The notes: generated by a model not told the origin, from the sequence alone. A stretch of DNA of 64,000 nucleotides from Luteimonas panaciterrae (GCF_020511115.1 NZ_JAJAVH010000004.1:124001-188000), one strand, 5' to 3'. Positions 17,567-26,311 are shown, counted from the stretch's first letter. Numbers and translations are program-made.

Positions 17567-18658
17567 TCAGCAAATCCCGGCGGTGTCGAAATCCCGATCG
17601 AGTTCGTCGCGCGCGTCCGCGGGCGTGGAGCGGTGCGGTTCGGCGGTTTTCATCAGCGCCGGTGCCGCCTGGGTTACGAAAGCGACCGCCTGCGCGACCA
17701 CGGCTTCCTCGCGCAGCAGCCTGCGATGGCCGAATTCCGTGGTGGTCACCAGCCGCGCCTGCGGCCAGGCGGCGGCGAGGTCCTGGCTGCCCGCGTAGGA
17801 CACTTCGGCGTCGTCGCGGTCATGGACGATCAACAACGGCGGCACCGGGCGCACGGTAGGCAGCGCGGCGACGTCGAATTCGGGCCAGGCGCGGTCGAAA
17901 CGGCGTTCGACATAGCGGGCGAAATCCGCCATCACCCGCGGGCTGGCGCCGAGCATGCGTCCGAACGGCGTCATCGAGGCCTCGGGATGCACGAAGGGGG
18001 CGAGGAAGACCATTCGCGATGGCGGGCGCCAGCCGTCACGGATCGCCAGGGCGACGGCCGCGCAGCCGCCGGAATGCGCGATCAGGCCGGCAATGGGGCC
18101 GAAGCGGGGCACCAGCGCGGCGGCGGCTTCGCGGAGGGCTTCCGCGACCTCGACGAAGCTCGATCTGCGGTCGCCGGGACGGCTGGTCTGCGACGCGCCG
18201 TGTCCCGGGCCGTCGATGGCGACGGCGCGATAGCCCGCGGCGACCACTGCCGCCGCCAGCGATTGCATCTGCCCAGAATGGCCGCCCCAGCCGTGCAGCA
18301 GCAGGACGGTGGGGCCGTCACCCCAGGCCCAGCCCGCGACGTCGCGGCCCCGTACCTGAAAGTGCAGGCGCTCGCCGCTCTGCAGGAATGCCTTCGCTTC
18401 CGGGCGCAGCGGCGCATGGATCGGTGTGAACCAGAGTCGGTCGATCGCGCGCACCGCCAGCGAGGGTGCCAGGATGCTCAACGTCCGCACGCCCGCGCGC
18501 ATCAGTCGCAGTCGGAGATTGGGACGGCTTGGTGGGGAAGTCGTCGGGCGCTGGCGGGTGGGGGCTGTGGTCTCGACGGGCGTCAGTTCATTCGCCGATC
18601 TTGGAGCGCTAGAAATATTACGAACGATCGTGCTATTTTTATCGACAGCAACTTGCAT
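17567..18658 (-). CDS. Alpha/beta hydrolase in operon with a TetR regulator
   Basis: A 363-residue alpha/beta-hydrolase. The oxyanion motif is LLLHGWGGHSGQM. The nucleophile elbow reads A-H-S-G-G (first Gly of GxSxG replaced by Ala), and the acid and base are probably in VHDRDDAEV and TEFGHRRLL. The substrate is unknown. The ATG at 18658 has AAGGAG 7-8 bases upstream and follows the tetR stop by 22 bases. However, the first ~50 residues are low-complexity and cover an AT-rich, promoter-like stretch with a second copy of the TetR operator, so translation may instead begin at the ATG at 18502 (311 residues). Membership of the tetR operon suggests it acts on the regulator's inducer. Confidence 0.85.
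   Translation of the reverse strand: MQVAVDKNSTIVRNISSAPRSANELTPVETTAPTRQRPTTSPPSRPNLRLRLMRAGVRTLSILAPSLAVRAIDRLWFTPIHAPLRPEAKAFLQSGERLHFQVRGRDVAGWAWGDGPTVLLLHGWGGHSGQMQSLAAAVVAAGYRAVAIDGPGHGASQTSRPGDRRSSFVEVAEALREAAAALVPRFGPIAGLIAHSGGCAAVALAIRDGWRPPSRMVFLAPFVHPEASMTPFGRMLGASPRVMADFARYVERRFDRAWPEFDVAALPTVRPVPPLLIVHDRDDAEVSYAGSQDLAAAWPQARLVTTTEFGHRRLLREEAVVAQAVAFVTQAAPALMKTAEPHRSTPADARDELDRDFDTAGIC
18620..18635. promoter_or_regulatory. Second copy of the putative TetR operator, in the 5' part of the hydrolase gene
   Basis: ACGAACGATCGTGCTA is the exact reverse complement of the 16-mer at 19318-19333 just upstream of tetR. Its core is the palindrome ACGATCGT. Adjacent AT-rich DNA offers a -10-like TAATAT on the minus strand. 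Confidence 0.65.
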
Positions 18659-18680
18659 GGCGCAACTCCTTGGCGTGGGG

Positions 18681-19307
18681 TCAGGAGGAGGAGGGGACGG
18701 AAGAGCGGTACGCGTCGAGGAGGCGGTCGAGACCGCGCTTGCCCCTTTCGACGGCGGGTGCGGCACCGGTAAGTCCGGCATCGTGGTGGACGGCGAGGGC
18801 CAGTCCGAAGAGTTCGAAGGCCATCTGCGTGGGGTCCGTGTCGGCGGGCAGTTCGCCGCTGTCGACGGCCATTTGCACGGCCCGGGCGAGTTGCGCCCGC
18901 CACAGGTTGTCGTGCTGGATCAGACGATCGCGCAAGGGGCCGGGCCGGTCGTCGTACTCGACCGCCGCCGCCGCGAACACGCAGCCGCCACGATGGTTGA
19001 CGTGCCGGACCCAATCGAACCAGTAGAGCAGGATGGCCTGCAGACGCTGCAAGCCGCGCGGCGCCTTCAGCGCCGGCATCAGGACATGGGCGGTGAAGCG
19101 TTCCACCGCCACGTCGAGGACGGCCAGCTGCAGATCCTCGCGGGAGCCGAAGTGGGCGAAGACGCCGCTCTTGGACATGCCCACGGCCTGGGCGAGGGGG
19201 CCGATCGACAGTCCTTCCAAGCCCGAGTCACAAGCGATGTCGTAGGCGCGATCGATGATCGCTTCGCGGGTGGTGGCGCCTTTCTGGGTGGCGGTAAGGA
19301 CGGGCAT
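18681..19307 (-). CDS. TetR/AcrR-family transcriptional repressor
   Basis: A 208-residue regulator. The N-terminal helix-turn-helix spans about residues 14-58 (TREAIIDRAYDIACDSG, LSIGPLAQAVGMSKSGVFAHFGSREDLQ). The C-terminal ligand domain contains YWFDWVRHVNHRGGCVFAAAAVEYDD, typical of the TetR_C class with a conserved Gly-Gly-Cys. It is the first gene of a two-gene operon with the hydrolase and has a palindromic site directly upstream, so autorepression is likely. The inducer is unknown. Confidence 0.93.
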   Translation of the reverse strand: MPVLTATQKGATTREAIIDRAYDIACDSGLEGLSIGPLAQAVGMSKSGVFAHFGSREDLQLAVLDVAVERFTAHVLMPALKAPRGLQRLQAILLYWFDWVRHVNHRGGCVFAAAAVEYDDRPGPLRDRLIQHDNLWRAQLARAVQMAVDSGELPADTDPTQMAFELFGLALAVHHDAGLTGAAPAVERGKRGLDRLLDAYRSSVPSSS

Positions 19308-19317
19308 GCGAAGAGAT

Positions 19318-19333
19318 TAGCACGATCGTTCGT
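19318..19333. promoter_or_regulatory. Putative TetR operator upstream of tetR
   Basis: TAGCACGATCGTTCGT lies 10 bases before the tetR start codon and contains the palindrome ACGATCGT. An exact inverted copy occurs at 18620-18635 inside the same operon and nowhere else that I noticed. Confidence 0.7.
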
Positions 19334-19359
19334 TCATGCTTGGCCGTTTGTCGGCTGAA

Positions 19360-19470
19360 TATTTCTATCAGTAAGGATTGATAAGTGAAAATATCTAATT
19401 GATAGATATATAAAAATCAAGATTACATCTGATATTTAAAGTAGTACGTGAAATCTATTTTTGTGCCTGT
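19360..19470. other. AT-rich intergenic island with an inverted repeat
   Basis: About 110 bases of strongly AT-rich sequence in a 65% GC window, between tetR and the acetyltransferase gene. It includes ATATCTA (19391-19397), loop ATTGA, TAGATAT (19403-19409), and several TATAAA/TGATA-like words. It probably carries the tetR promoter on the minus strand; the dyad could be an additional binding site. No gene fits in it. Confidence 0.6.
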
Positions 19471-19501
19471 ATCGACCGATGCGCCGTCGATTCCATGATC
19501 G

Positions 19502-20074
19502 CTAAGTCAATCCGGGAACGTTCGGATCCGGGGTCTGATCCTGATCGCCATTCCCGAGCGGCCGCAGCATCTGCACCGTATCCAGCCAGCGCCCGTGCTT
19601 GCGCCCGATGCCGCGGAACACGCCGGCGACGCTGAAACCCAGGCGCTCGTGCAGCACCACCGAGGCGACATTGCTGCCGTCGCCGATCACCGCGACCATC
19701 TGCCGGAACCCGAGCGCCGTGCAGTCCTCGATCAGTCGTTGCAGCAAGGCGCGGCCGACGCCGCGGCCGTGGAGGTCGTGGGCGACGTAGACGGTGTCCT
19801 CGACGGTCCAGCGGTAGCCGATGCGCGTGCGGTAGCTGCTGGCGTAGGCATAGCCGGCGAAGGCGCCGTCGAACTCGGCGACGAGGTAGGGATAGCTCTG
19901 GTCGACGATTGCGCGCCAGCGGCGGCGCATCTCGGTTTCGTCCGGTTCGTCGTATTCGTAGGTGGCGACGTTCTCGCGCACCTCGCGGGCGTACAGGGCG
20001 GTGATCGCCGGCAAATCCTCTTCGGCCGCGGCGCGCAGCCGCAGTTGACCGGAGAAAGCCGCCGACGTCGACAT
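19502..20074 (-). CDS. GNAT N-acetyltransferase, phosphinothricin-acetyltransferase-like
   Basis: A 190-residue GCN5-type acetyltransferase. The substrate side starts L-R-L-R-A-A-A-E-E-D-L-P-A-I-T, and the acetyl-CoA loop is H-G-R-G-V-G-R-A-L-L. The segments ENVATYEYDEPD, GYRWTVEDTVYV and NVASVVLHERLGF are those of PAT/MddA-like enzymes, which acetylate glutamate analogues such as methionine sulfone or phosphinothricin. The C-terminal 15 residues after RPLGN are extra. It begins 1 base after the aguB stop and is the last gene of the aguA-aguB unit; acetylation of a polyamine-pathway compound is possible but not shown. Confidence 0.88.
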   Translation of the reverse strand: MSTSAAFSGQLRLRAAAEEDLPAITALYAREVRENVATYEYDEPDETEMRRRWRAIVDQSYPYLVAEFDGAFAGYAYASSYRTRIGYRWTVEDTVYVAHDLHGRGVGRALLQRLIEDCTALGFRQMVAVIGDGSNVASVVLHERLGFSVAGVFRGIGRKHGRWLDTVQMLRPLGNGDQDQTPDPNVPGLT

Positions 20075-20075
20075 G

Positions 20076-20960
20076 CTAGTCACGATATCGCTTGAGTAGG
20101 TCGTCGTAGGCATCGATGCGACGATCGCGCAGGAACGGCCAGATGCGGCGCACGTGTTCGCTGCGGCCAAGATCGACTTCGCACAGCAGGATCGTCGGAT
20201 CGGTACCGGCCTCGGCGAGGAATTCGCCCTGTGGCCCGAGCACATGGCTGTTGCCCCAGAACTGGATGCCGGAAGCACCAAGCGGCGACGGCTCATGCCC
20301 CACGCGATTGCAGGACAGCACCGGCAGACCGTTGGCGACGGCGTGGCCGCGATGGCTCAACACCCAGGCGTCGCGCTGGCGGTTCTTCTCGTCCTGCGCA
20401 TCGTCGGGATCCCAGCCGATGGCGGTGGGATAGAGCAGCAGTTCCGCGCCGGCCAGCGCCATCAATCGCGCGCCTTCCGGATACCACTGGTCCCAGCACA
20501 CCAGCACGCCGAGGCGGCCGACCGAGGTGTCGATCGGATTGAAGCCGAGATCGCCGGGCGTGAAGTAGAACTTCTCGTAGAAACCCGGGTCGTCCGGGAT
20601 GTGCATCTTGCGGTACTTGCCGGCGGTGCTGCCGTCGGCGTCGAAGACCACGGCCGTGTTGTGGTACAGGCCGGCGGCGCGGCGCTCGAACAGCGAACTG
20701 ACCAGCACGACGCGATGCTGCTTCGCCAGCTTGCTCAGCCGCTCGGTGCTGGGGCCGGGGATCGGCTCGGCGCGGTCGAATTCCTGCACCGACTCGTGCT
20801 GGCAGAAGTACGCGCCGTTGTGCAGTTCCTGCAGCAGCACCAGCTTCGCGCCTTGCGCGGCGGCCTCGGCCACGCGCTGCTCGATGACGGCGAGATTGGC
20901 CTCGGCGTCGCCGTGGTTGCGCTCCTGGATCAGGGCGACGGGCAGGGTGGTTTTCTTCAT
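20076..20960 (-). CDS. aguB: N-carbamoylputrescine amidase
   Basis: A 294-residue nitrilase-superfamily hydrolase converting N-carbamoylputrescine to putrescine, CO2 and ammonia. The catalytic triad is visible: Glu in LVLLQELHNGAYFCQ, Lys in AGKYRKMHIPDDPGFYEK and Cys in VLVCWDQWYPEGAR. The FYEKFYFTPGD segment is characteristic of AguB. It lies 90 bases downstream of aguA, the preceding step from agmatine, with a palindromic repeat between them. Length and motifs are complete. Confidence 0.95.
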   Translation of the reverse strand: MKKTTLPVALIQERNHGDAEANLAVIEQRVAEAAAQGAKLVLLQELHNGAYFCQHESVQEFDRAEPIPGPSTERLSKLAKQHRVVLVSSLFERRAAGLYHNTAVVFDADGSTAGKYRKMHIPDDPGFYEKFYFTPGDLGFNPIDTSVGRLGVLVCWDQWYPEGARLMALAGAELLLYPTAIGWDPDDAQDEKNRQRDAWVLSHRGHAVANGLPVLSCNRVGHEPSPLGASGIQFWGNSHVLGPQGEFLAEAGTDPTILLCEVDLGRSEHVRRIWPFLRDRRIDAYDDLLKRYRD

Positions 20961-21017
20961 GACGAGTCGAGTAGTACGAGTGCGGATGATTGTAGTGGCG
21001 GGACGCTATCGCTCGTC

Positions 21018-21037
21018 ATTCCGGCGAAAGCCGGAAT
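21018..21037. repeat. Short palindromic extragenic repeat (copy 1)
   Basis: ATTCCGGC (21018-21025), loop GAAA, GCCGGAAT (21030-21037), preceded by CGTC. It sits between aguA and aguB. Related copies occur at 42265, 42309, 42347 and 51051. Confidence 0.85.
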
Positions 21038-21050
21038 AACGAACAAATCC

Positions 21051-22106
21051 CTAGCTTGTTCGCACCAGCCCGCGCGGCAACTGCATGGTGATGCAATGCA
21101 GGCTGCCGTTCTGCCAGATCAATGGACGGCAGGGCACCTGCACGATTTCGCGATCCGGGAAGGCCCGGCGCAGCACGTCGGCGGCGGCCGCGTCGGCGGG
21201 ATCGCCATAAGCGGGCATCAGCACTGCTCCGTTGATGATGAGGAAGTTGGCGTAACTGGCTGCCAGACGTCGGTTTTCGTCGACGATTGGTTGCGCCCAA
21301 GGCAGCGGGAACAGGCGGTAGGGCTTGCCATCGACGGTACGCAGCGCGGCGATCTCGGCGGCCATGGCGCCCAATTCCGCGTAGTGCGAATCGGTCGGGT
21401 CGTCGCAGGCCTGGAACACGATCGCATCCTGCGCGGCGAAGCGGGCGAGGGTGTCGATGTGGGCGTCGGTGTCGTCGCCTTCGAGATAGCCGTGGTCCAG
21501 CCAGAGCACGCGCTCCTGCGCCAGCCAGCCGGACAGCTTGCGGGTCAGTTCTTCGCGCGAGGCTTCCGGGTGGCGCTCGTGCAGGCATTGCCAGGTGCTC
21601 AGCAGCGTGCCGTCGCCGTCGGTATCGATCGCGCCACCCTCCAAAGCAAAATCAATGTTTTGCCGATAACTATTGAGGAAAGTTCCAGCTTCGGTGAGCC
21701 GCTGCACCAGCAGATCGTCGCGGCTCGCCTCGAACTTGCCACCCCAGCCCGTGAAGCGGAAGTCGAGCAGGTGGAAGCCTCCGGTCTCGCGAGGGCCTTC
21801 TTCGATCAGGGTGATCGGGCCGGAATCGCGCAGCCAGGTGTCGTCGTATTCGACCGGCAGGAAGGTCACGCGCGCCATGTCGATCCGCGCCGAAGACAGC
21901 CGCGCCCGTGCGTAGGCTTCGATGTCGTCGTCAGCCACACAGATCAGCACGTCCTGGAAGCGGGTGATCGCCGCCACCAGCGCGATGTAGGTCTCCTCGA
22001 CCTCGCCCAGGCGCTCGGCCCAGTCGGTGCCGGCGTGCGGCCATGCGATCAGCACCGCGGATTGGGGTTCCCACTCCGCAAGGAAGCGCAGTTTCGATGA
22101 AATCAT
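21051..22106 (-). CDS. aguA: Agmatine deiminase
   Basis: A 351-residue guanidino-group-modifying enzyme (Porphyromonas-type peptidylarginine deiminase family) hydrolysing agmatine to N-carbamoylputrescine and ammonia. Visible motifs are EWEPQSAVLIAWPH near the N-terminus, YDDTWLRDSGPITL, N-I-D-F-A-L-E-G-G-A-I-D, DDTDAHIDTLARF and the catalytic Cys in QNGSLHCITMQLPRG close to the C-terminus. The start at 22106 is favoured because family proteins begin a few residues before AEWEPQ; the upstream extension is low-complexity. It forms the biosynthetic putrescine route with aguB. Confidence 0.95.
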   Translation of the reverse strand: MISSKLRFLAEWEPQSAVLIAWPHAGTDWAERLGEVEETYIALVAAITRFQDVLICVADDDIEAYARARLSSARIDMARVTFLPVEYDDTWLRDSGPITLIEEGPRETGGFHLLDFRFTGWGGKFEASRDDLLVQRLTEAGTFLNSYRQNIDFALEGGAIDTDGDGTLLSTWQCLHERHPEASREELTRKLSGWLAQERVLWLDHGYLEGDDTDAHIDTLARFAAQDAIVFQACDDPTDSHYAELGAMAAEIAALRTVDGKPYRLFPLPWAQPIVDENRRLAASYANFLIINGAVLMPAYGDPADAAAADVLRRAFPDREIVQVPCRPLIWQNGSLHCITMQLPRGLVRTS

Positions 22107-22300
22107 GGGGGTTCCGGTGCCGTCCGCGCACCGGGCCGCGTCATGCGGCCGGTTGCGTCGACTCTTCAAATGAGGGGCGCAATTCTATGAAAAGTCAGTG
22201 CGCGAATGCGACGCGCGCGCAGACGCGTTGCCTTCCGTGCAGGCATGGGAGCATGACCGCGCCACGGGTGCGGCCCGGTTCCAGAAGAGGATTTCCCCGC

Positions 22301-22651
22301 TCAGCGGATCGCGGGCTTCGGGCCGGTCTCGTTCGGCGACGCCTGGTTGGCGACCGCGTCGATGACGTGGCTGTTCTCGAAGTAGACCGTGAAGGCCGGA
22401 TATTTCCAGCGATGGATCGTCGGCCATTTCCGCTTCTGGCCGCCGCGCGGTTCGAGCTTCTCGCTCGGCGCGCCGAACCGGGACTGGACCGCGGCCATGC
22501 TGGTGCCACGGGCGGGCAGCTGCAGCTGCTGCTCCTGTTTGACGCGATTGACGAGCAGCACGTCCGCGGACGCGGCCCCCGCGACTGCGAGCAGCAATGG
22601 AGCGGAAAGCAAGGCAAAAGACGACAGGCGCAACGACGGGCGCAACGACAT
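22301..22651 (-). CDS. Small secreted protein of unknown function
   Basis: A 116-residue exported protein. The Sec signal peptide is residues 1-29 (cleaved near AASA), followed by DVLLVNRVKQEQQLQLPARG, then MAAVQSRFGAP and a Trp/Tyr-rich strand region KWPTIHRWKYPAFTVYFENSHV. The pattern 'helix that ends FGAP, then strands ending in VIDAV' resembles the small SmpA/BamE-like fold, but I do not recognise a named family. AGGGGAG about 7 bases before the ATG at 22651 supports the start. The gene is monocistronic. Confidence 0.8.
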   Translation of the reverse strand: MSLRPSLRLSSFALLSAPLLLAVAGAASADVLLVNRVKQEQQLQLPARGTSMAAVQSRFGAPSEKLEPRGGQKRKWPTIHRWKYPAFTVYFENSHVIDAVANQASPNETGPKPAIR

Positions 22652-22905
22652 GACCGGACTCCCCTGGTCGAGACGGATGGATTCGCGTCTGCCTTGTAGC
22701 AGATCGGCGCGACGGCGACACAGGTTGAGAGGCGAGGGTGTGCGCGTTGTCACGCGCAGCGATCGTTCCACGATCGGCCATGCCCTGACCAGCAAGCGGC
22801 ACTTCTGGCCTAGGCTGACGTCCCGGCGGAAGTGCAAGCGTTCCTGCGCGACCATCAACGAAGTCGGAACCGTTAAAACCTCTCGCCTACCGGACAGACC
22901 GAAAC

Positions 22906-23232
22906 ATGCTGGACATCTACTACGTGGGCGCCTCCGTCACGGTCATGCCCGAGGACCCTGGTCACCTGGAACTTGCCGGCTCTCTTGATCTCGAGGCGCA
23001 TCGTTTGCTTGCCGCCCTGTTCGAGAAGAGCCGACAGGCAGGCGCCGATCTCCAGTATTTCCAGGATTCGTTGCTGAAACCCGCGCAGGTCGTGATATTG
23101 CTGGAGACCTTCCTGGCGAATGCGCATGAATCGCGTGGGGATCGGCAGGCGCTTGCTGCGTTCGAGGTGGTGCGCGGCGTCCTCGAGGGCGCGGTGAGCA
23201 GAGGCCTTGGGCTTGCCGCCTTTGCTGATTGA
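22906..23232 (+). CDS. Hypothetical protein, 108 residues
   Basis: No recognised family. The protein starts LDIYYVGASVTVMPEDPGHLELAGSLDLEAH and is otherwise helical, with the DSLLKPAQVVILLETFLAN segment in the middle. It has no signal peptide and no cysteine. A good ribosome binding site is lacking, but composition and codon use look coding, and a strong intrinsic terminator stands 27 bases behind the stop. Confidence 0.6.
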   Translation: MLDIYYVGASVTVMPEDPGHLELAGSLDLEAHRLLAALFEKSRQAGADLQYFQDSLLKPAQVVILLETFLANAHESRGDRQALAAFEVVRGVLEGAVSRGLGLAAFAD

Positions 23233-23258
23233 ACGCCTGGTTGTCGAAGGGGCAAAAC

Positions 23259-23286
23259 AAAAAGGCCGCGTTTCCGCAGCCTTTTT
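23259..23286. terminator. Bidirectional intrinsic terminator
   Basis: AAAAAGGC (23259-23266) pairs with GCCTTTTT (23279-23286), with an inner GCG/CGC stem. It has T-runs on both strands and serves the + gene at 22906 and rpmJ on the minus strand. Confidence 0.88.
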
Positions 23287-23325
23287 GCATCTCGCGTTTG
23301 CCTCGGCATGGCCGAGGAGAAAACC

Positions 23326-23451
23326 TCAGCGCTGGCGCGCCTTGAAACGCGGGTTGGACTTGCAGATCACGAAGACCTTGCCACGGCGACGGACGACTTT
23401 GCAGTCGCGGTGACGGGCCTTCGCCGATTTCAGGGAGGACAGGACCTTCAT
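23326..23451 (-). CDS. rpmJ: 50S ribosomal protein L36, zinc-free (C-) type
   Basis: A 41-residue protein, [20 protein letters not shown] at the start and NPRFKARQR at the end. Of the CxxC...C...H zinc ribbon of ordinary L36 only two Cys remain: the first Cys is His and the final His is Phe, so this is the C- (YkgO-like) form. It has its own good promoter (TTGAAT-18-TAGAAT) and a terminator, standing apart from the ribosomal operons, as is usual for this form. Basic composition and a CTGAGG-type ribosome binding site support it. Confidence 0.93.
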   Translation of the reverse strand: MKVLSSLKSAKARHRDCKVVRRRGKVFVICKSNPRFKARQR

Positions 23452-23511
23452 GACAGAGCCTCAGGAAACAGGTTAAGGAGAAACTGGAGTTGGAACAAAT
23501 GCAAGCCCGCT

Positions 23512-23541
23512 ATTCTAGCCGGTAATCTCTACGCGATTCAA
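23512..23541 (-). promoter_or_regulatory. Promoter of rpmJ
   Basis: On the minus strand TTGAAT (23541-23536), 18 bases, TAGAAT (23517-23512), 61 bases before the rpmJ ATG. It is divergent from, and only about 30 bases away from, the cmk -10 box. Confidence 0.75.
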
Positions 23542-23572
23542 GCGCTTGCATGAGCAAGTCGCGCGGCCCGGC

Positions 23573-23578
23573 TACAAT
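23573..23578 (+). promoter_or_regulatory. -10 box of the cmk promoter
   Basis: GGCTACAATGG context; TACAAT at 23573-23578, 24 bases before the cmk ATG. TTGCAT at 23546 is a possible -35 but would give a 21-base spacer, so the -35 is uncertain. Confidence 0.45.
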
Positions 23579-23602
23579 GGTCCAAACCACCGGGGCGAAA
23601 CG

Positions 23603-24289
23603 ATGACCGCAGACACCACTGGATTGCCGCCGCCCGTGCTGACCATCGACGGTCCCTCCGGCTCGGGCAAGGGCACCATCAGCCGCGCGGTCGCCCAGCG
23701 ATTGGGGTGGCATTACCTGGATTCGGGCGCCCTGTACCGGGCGGTGGGGGTGGCGGCGGGATGGGCCGACCTCGACCTCGACGACGCCGGCGCCCTGGTC
23801 CGCTGCACCTTCGACACCGAAATCGGCTTCCGCGACGACCCCGACGGCGAGCTGCGGGTGCTGATCAACGGCCACGACGCCACCGACGAACTGCGCACCG
23901 AGACCGCCGGCGCCGCTGCCTCGGCCATCGCCGCCATCCCGGAGGTCCGCGCCGCCCTGAAGGACCGCCAGCGCGCCTTCCGCCGTCCGCCGGGCCTGGT
24001 GGCCGATGGGCGCGACATGGGCACCGTCATCTTCCCCGATGCGCCGTTCAAGGTCTTTCTCACCGCCAGTGCAGAGGAAAGGGCGGAAAGACGCTATAAA
24101 CAGTTGAAAGACAAGGGGGTTTCGGTTACATTGGACGGTCTGCTGCGCGAGATTCTCGCCCGCGACGCCCGCGATGCCAATCGCGCGGTGGCGCCATTGC
24201 GACCGGCCGAAGACGCCGTCCGCATCGACACCACCGGCCTCGGCATCGAAGCCGTCGTCAAGCAGGTGCTGGCTCTGGTCGAAGCGTAA
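23603..24289 (+). CDS. cmk: Cytidylate kinase
   Basis: A 228-residue CMP/dCMP kinase, normal length. The P-loop is GPSGSGKGT (about residues 17-25), the substrate-binding segment is [10 protein letters not shown], and the NMP/LID region includes [20 protein letters not shown] and [14 protein letters not shown]. The ATG at 23603 follows a GGGGCG element and precedes the conserved L-T-I-D-G-P strand by ten residues; the longer frame adds only unrelated residues. It is upstream of rpsA, the cmk-rpsA-ihfB order being widely conserved in gammaproteobacteria. Confidence 0.96.
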   Translation: MTADTTGLPPPVLTIDGPSGSGKGTISRAVAQRLGWHYLDSGALYRAVGVAAGWADLDLDDAGALVRCTFDTEIGFRDDPDGELRVLINGHDATDELRTETAGAAASAIAAIPEVRAALKDRQRAFRRPPGLVADGRDMGTVIFPDAPFKVFLTASAEERAERRYKQLKDKGVSVTLDGLLREILARDARDANRAVAPLRPAEDAVRIDTTGLGIEAVVKQVLALVEA

Positions 24290-24542
24290 GTGTGATCGCG
24301 ACCACGGCGTCTCTCTCGTCCCGATGAAGGAAAGGGTGGAGACGACGAAACCGGCATCTGGAATTCGCGCGCAGCAGAACGAGTCCCGCATGGCGCGAGC
24401 CGTGCGGATTTTCCTTTCCAACCACAACACTCACGGCCATACGCAATCCCGCGACGGCCAATAACGGGTGGATCGGAGTGGTGAATGCGGATTCTTCCGC
24501 AGCAGCCTTTACCGATCTGTGTCATCAACCGAGATATTTTCA

Positions 24543-26231
24543 ATGACCGAATCATTCGCAGAACTGTTCGAACAGAGCCAGACCAACCTGGCCAAGCTCA
24601 AGCCCGGCGCCATCGTCACCGGTACCGTTGTCCAGGTCCGTACCGACGTGGTCGTCATCAACGCCGGCCTGAAGTCCGAAGGCATCGTGCCGATCGAGCA
24701 GTTCCGTAACGACGCCGGCGAGATCGACGTCGCCGAGGGCGACATCGTCAAGGTGGCGCTGGACTCCCTGGAAAACGGCTTCGGCGAGACCGTGCTGTCG
24801 CGCGAGAAAGCCAAGCGCGCCATGGTCTGGGACGAGCTCAAGGAAGCCCTGGACAAGAACGAGACCATCACCGGCCGCATCAGCGGCAAGGTCAAGGGCG
24901 GTTTCACCGTCGACATCCGCGACGTGCGCGCGTTCCTGCCCGGTTCGCTGGTGGACGTGCGTCCGGTGCGCGATCCGGTGTACCTGGAAGGCAAGGAACT
25001 CGAGTTCAAGATCATCAAGCTCGACCAGAAGCGCAACAACGTCGTGGTCTCGCGCCGCGCCGTGGTCGAAACCGAGCATTCGGAAGAGCGCGAGCAGCTG
25101 CTCGAGAAGCTGGTCGAAGGCGCCAAGCTCAAGGGCGTGGTCAAGAACCTCACCGATTACGGTGCGTTCGTCGACCTCGGCGGCATCGACGGCCTGCTGC
25201 ACATCACCGACATGGCGTGGAAGCGCGTGCGTCATCCGTCCGAAGTGGTCGAAGTCGGCCAGGAACTGGAAGTGCGCGTGCTCAAGTACGACCGCGAGCG
25301 CAACCGCGTCAGCCTCGGCCTGAAGCAGCTGGGCGAGGATCCGTGGGACAACATCGCCCGTCGCTACCCGGCCAACACCCGCGTGTTCGGCAAGGTCAGC
25401 AACGTCACCGATTACGGCGCGTTCGTCGAGATCGAGCCGGGCGTGGAAGGCCTGGTGCACGTCTCCGAAATGGATTGGACCAACAAGAACGTCAACCCGT
25501 CCAAGGTGGTGCAGGTCGGTGACGAGGTCCAGGTCATGGTGCTGGACGTGGATGAAGAGCGTCGCCGCATCTCGCTCGGCATCAAGCAGGTCACCAGCAA
25601 TCCGTGGGAGACCTTCGCCGCGATCCACAAGAAGGGCGACAAGGTGTCCGGTCAGATCAAGTCGATCACCGACTTCGGCATCTTCATCGGCCTGGACGGC
25701 GGCATCGACGGCCTGATCCACCTCTCCGACATGAGCTGGAACTCCACCGGCGAGGACGTGGCGCGCAACCTCAAGAAGGGCGACACGCTGGAAGCAGTGG
25801 TGCTGGCGGTCGATCCGGAACGCGAGCGCATCAGCCTGGGCGTGAAGCAGCTGGAGCAGGATCCGTTCGGCCAGTTCATGGCGAACTATCCGCGCGGTTC
25901 CAAGGTCACCGGCACGGTCAAGGAAGTCGACGCCAAGGGCGCGACGATCGAGCTGGCCGATGGCGTGGAAGGTTACGTCGCCGCGCGCGATGTGTCCGAG
26001 GAGCGCGTCGAGGACGCCAGCCACTTCCTGAAGGTCGGCGACAAGATCGAAGCCAAGTTCACCGGCATGGATCGCAAGGGCCGCACGCTGCAGTTGTCGA
26101 TCCGTGCCAAGGACGAGGCCGACACGGCCGAGACCCTGGCCGAGTACAACAAGGCCACGTCGGATGCCTCCAGCGGCACCACCAAGCTTGGCGCGCTGTT
26201 GCGTGAGCAGCTCGGGAACAAGTCCGAGTAA
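24543..26231 (+). CDS. rpsA: 30S ribosomal protein S1
   Basis: A 562-residue protein with six S1 RNA-binding repeats at about residues 20-90, 105-170, 190-260, 277-347, 364-434 and 451-520, each closing with a variant of R-x-S-L-G-x-K-Q or its equivalent. It binds mRNA leaders and delivers them to the 30S subunit. The ATG at 24543 begins [10 protein letters not shown], the standard N-terminus. The 253-base gap after cmk holds no credible gene but a short hairpin (24486-24501) in the leader. S1 often represses its own leader; the weak ribosome binding site here would suit that. Confidence 0.97.
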   Translation: MTESFAELFEQSQTNLAKLKPGAIVTGTVVQVRTDVVVINAGLKSEGIVPIEQFRNDAGEIDVAEGDIVKVALDSLENGFGETVLSREKAKRAMVWDELKEALDKNETITGRISGKVKGGFTVDIRDVRAFLPGSLVDVRPVRDPVYLEGKELEFKIIKLDQKRNNVVVSRRAVVETEHSEEREQLLEKLVEGAKLKGVVKNLTDYGAFVDLGGIDGLLHITDMAWKRVRHPSEVVEVGQELEVRVLKYDRERNRVSLGLKQLGEDPWDNIARRYPANTRVFGKVSNVTDYGAFVEIEPGVEGLVHVSEMDWTNKNVNPSKVVQVGDEVQVMVLDVDEERRRISLGIKQVTSNPWETFAAIHKKGDKVSGQIKSITDFGIFIGLDGGIDGLIHLSDMSWNSTGEDVARNLKKGDTLEAVVLAVDPERERISLGVKQLEQDPFGQFMANYPRGSKVTGTVKEVDAKGATIELADGVEGYVAARDVSEERVEDASHFLKVGDKIEAKFTGMDRKGRTLQLSIRAKDEADTAETLAEYNKATSDASSGTTKLGALLREQLGNKSE

Positions 26232-26252
26232 GCACGAGCAAGTGAGAAAAAC

Positions 26253-26282
26253 ATGGCGGTCCGGCTTCGGCCGGGCCGCCAT
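26253..26282. other. UUCG-capped hairpin between rpsA and ihfB
   Basis: ATGGCGGTCCGGC, loop TTCG, GCCGGGCCGCCAT: 13 pairs with one T-G. The T-run is only on the minus strand, where there is no gene to terminate. On the plus strand it probably acts as a processing or stability element separating rpsA from ihfB. Confidence 0.6.
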
Positions 26283-26311
26283 TGGCCCATGTCACAGCGG
26301 TACCCCTGTCC

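Noticed and set aside
24324..24464. Possible 46-codon gene between cmk and rpsA
   Set aside because: Starts with ATG but has no Shine-Dalgarno, and reads like leader sequence; left as part of the rpsA upstream region.
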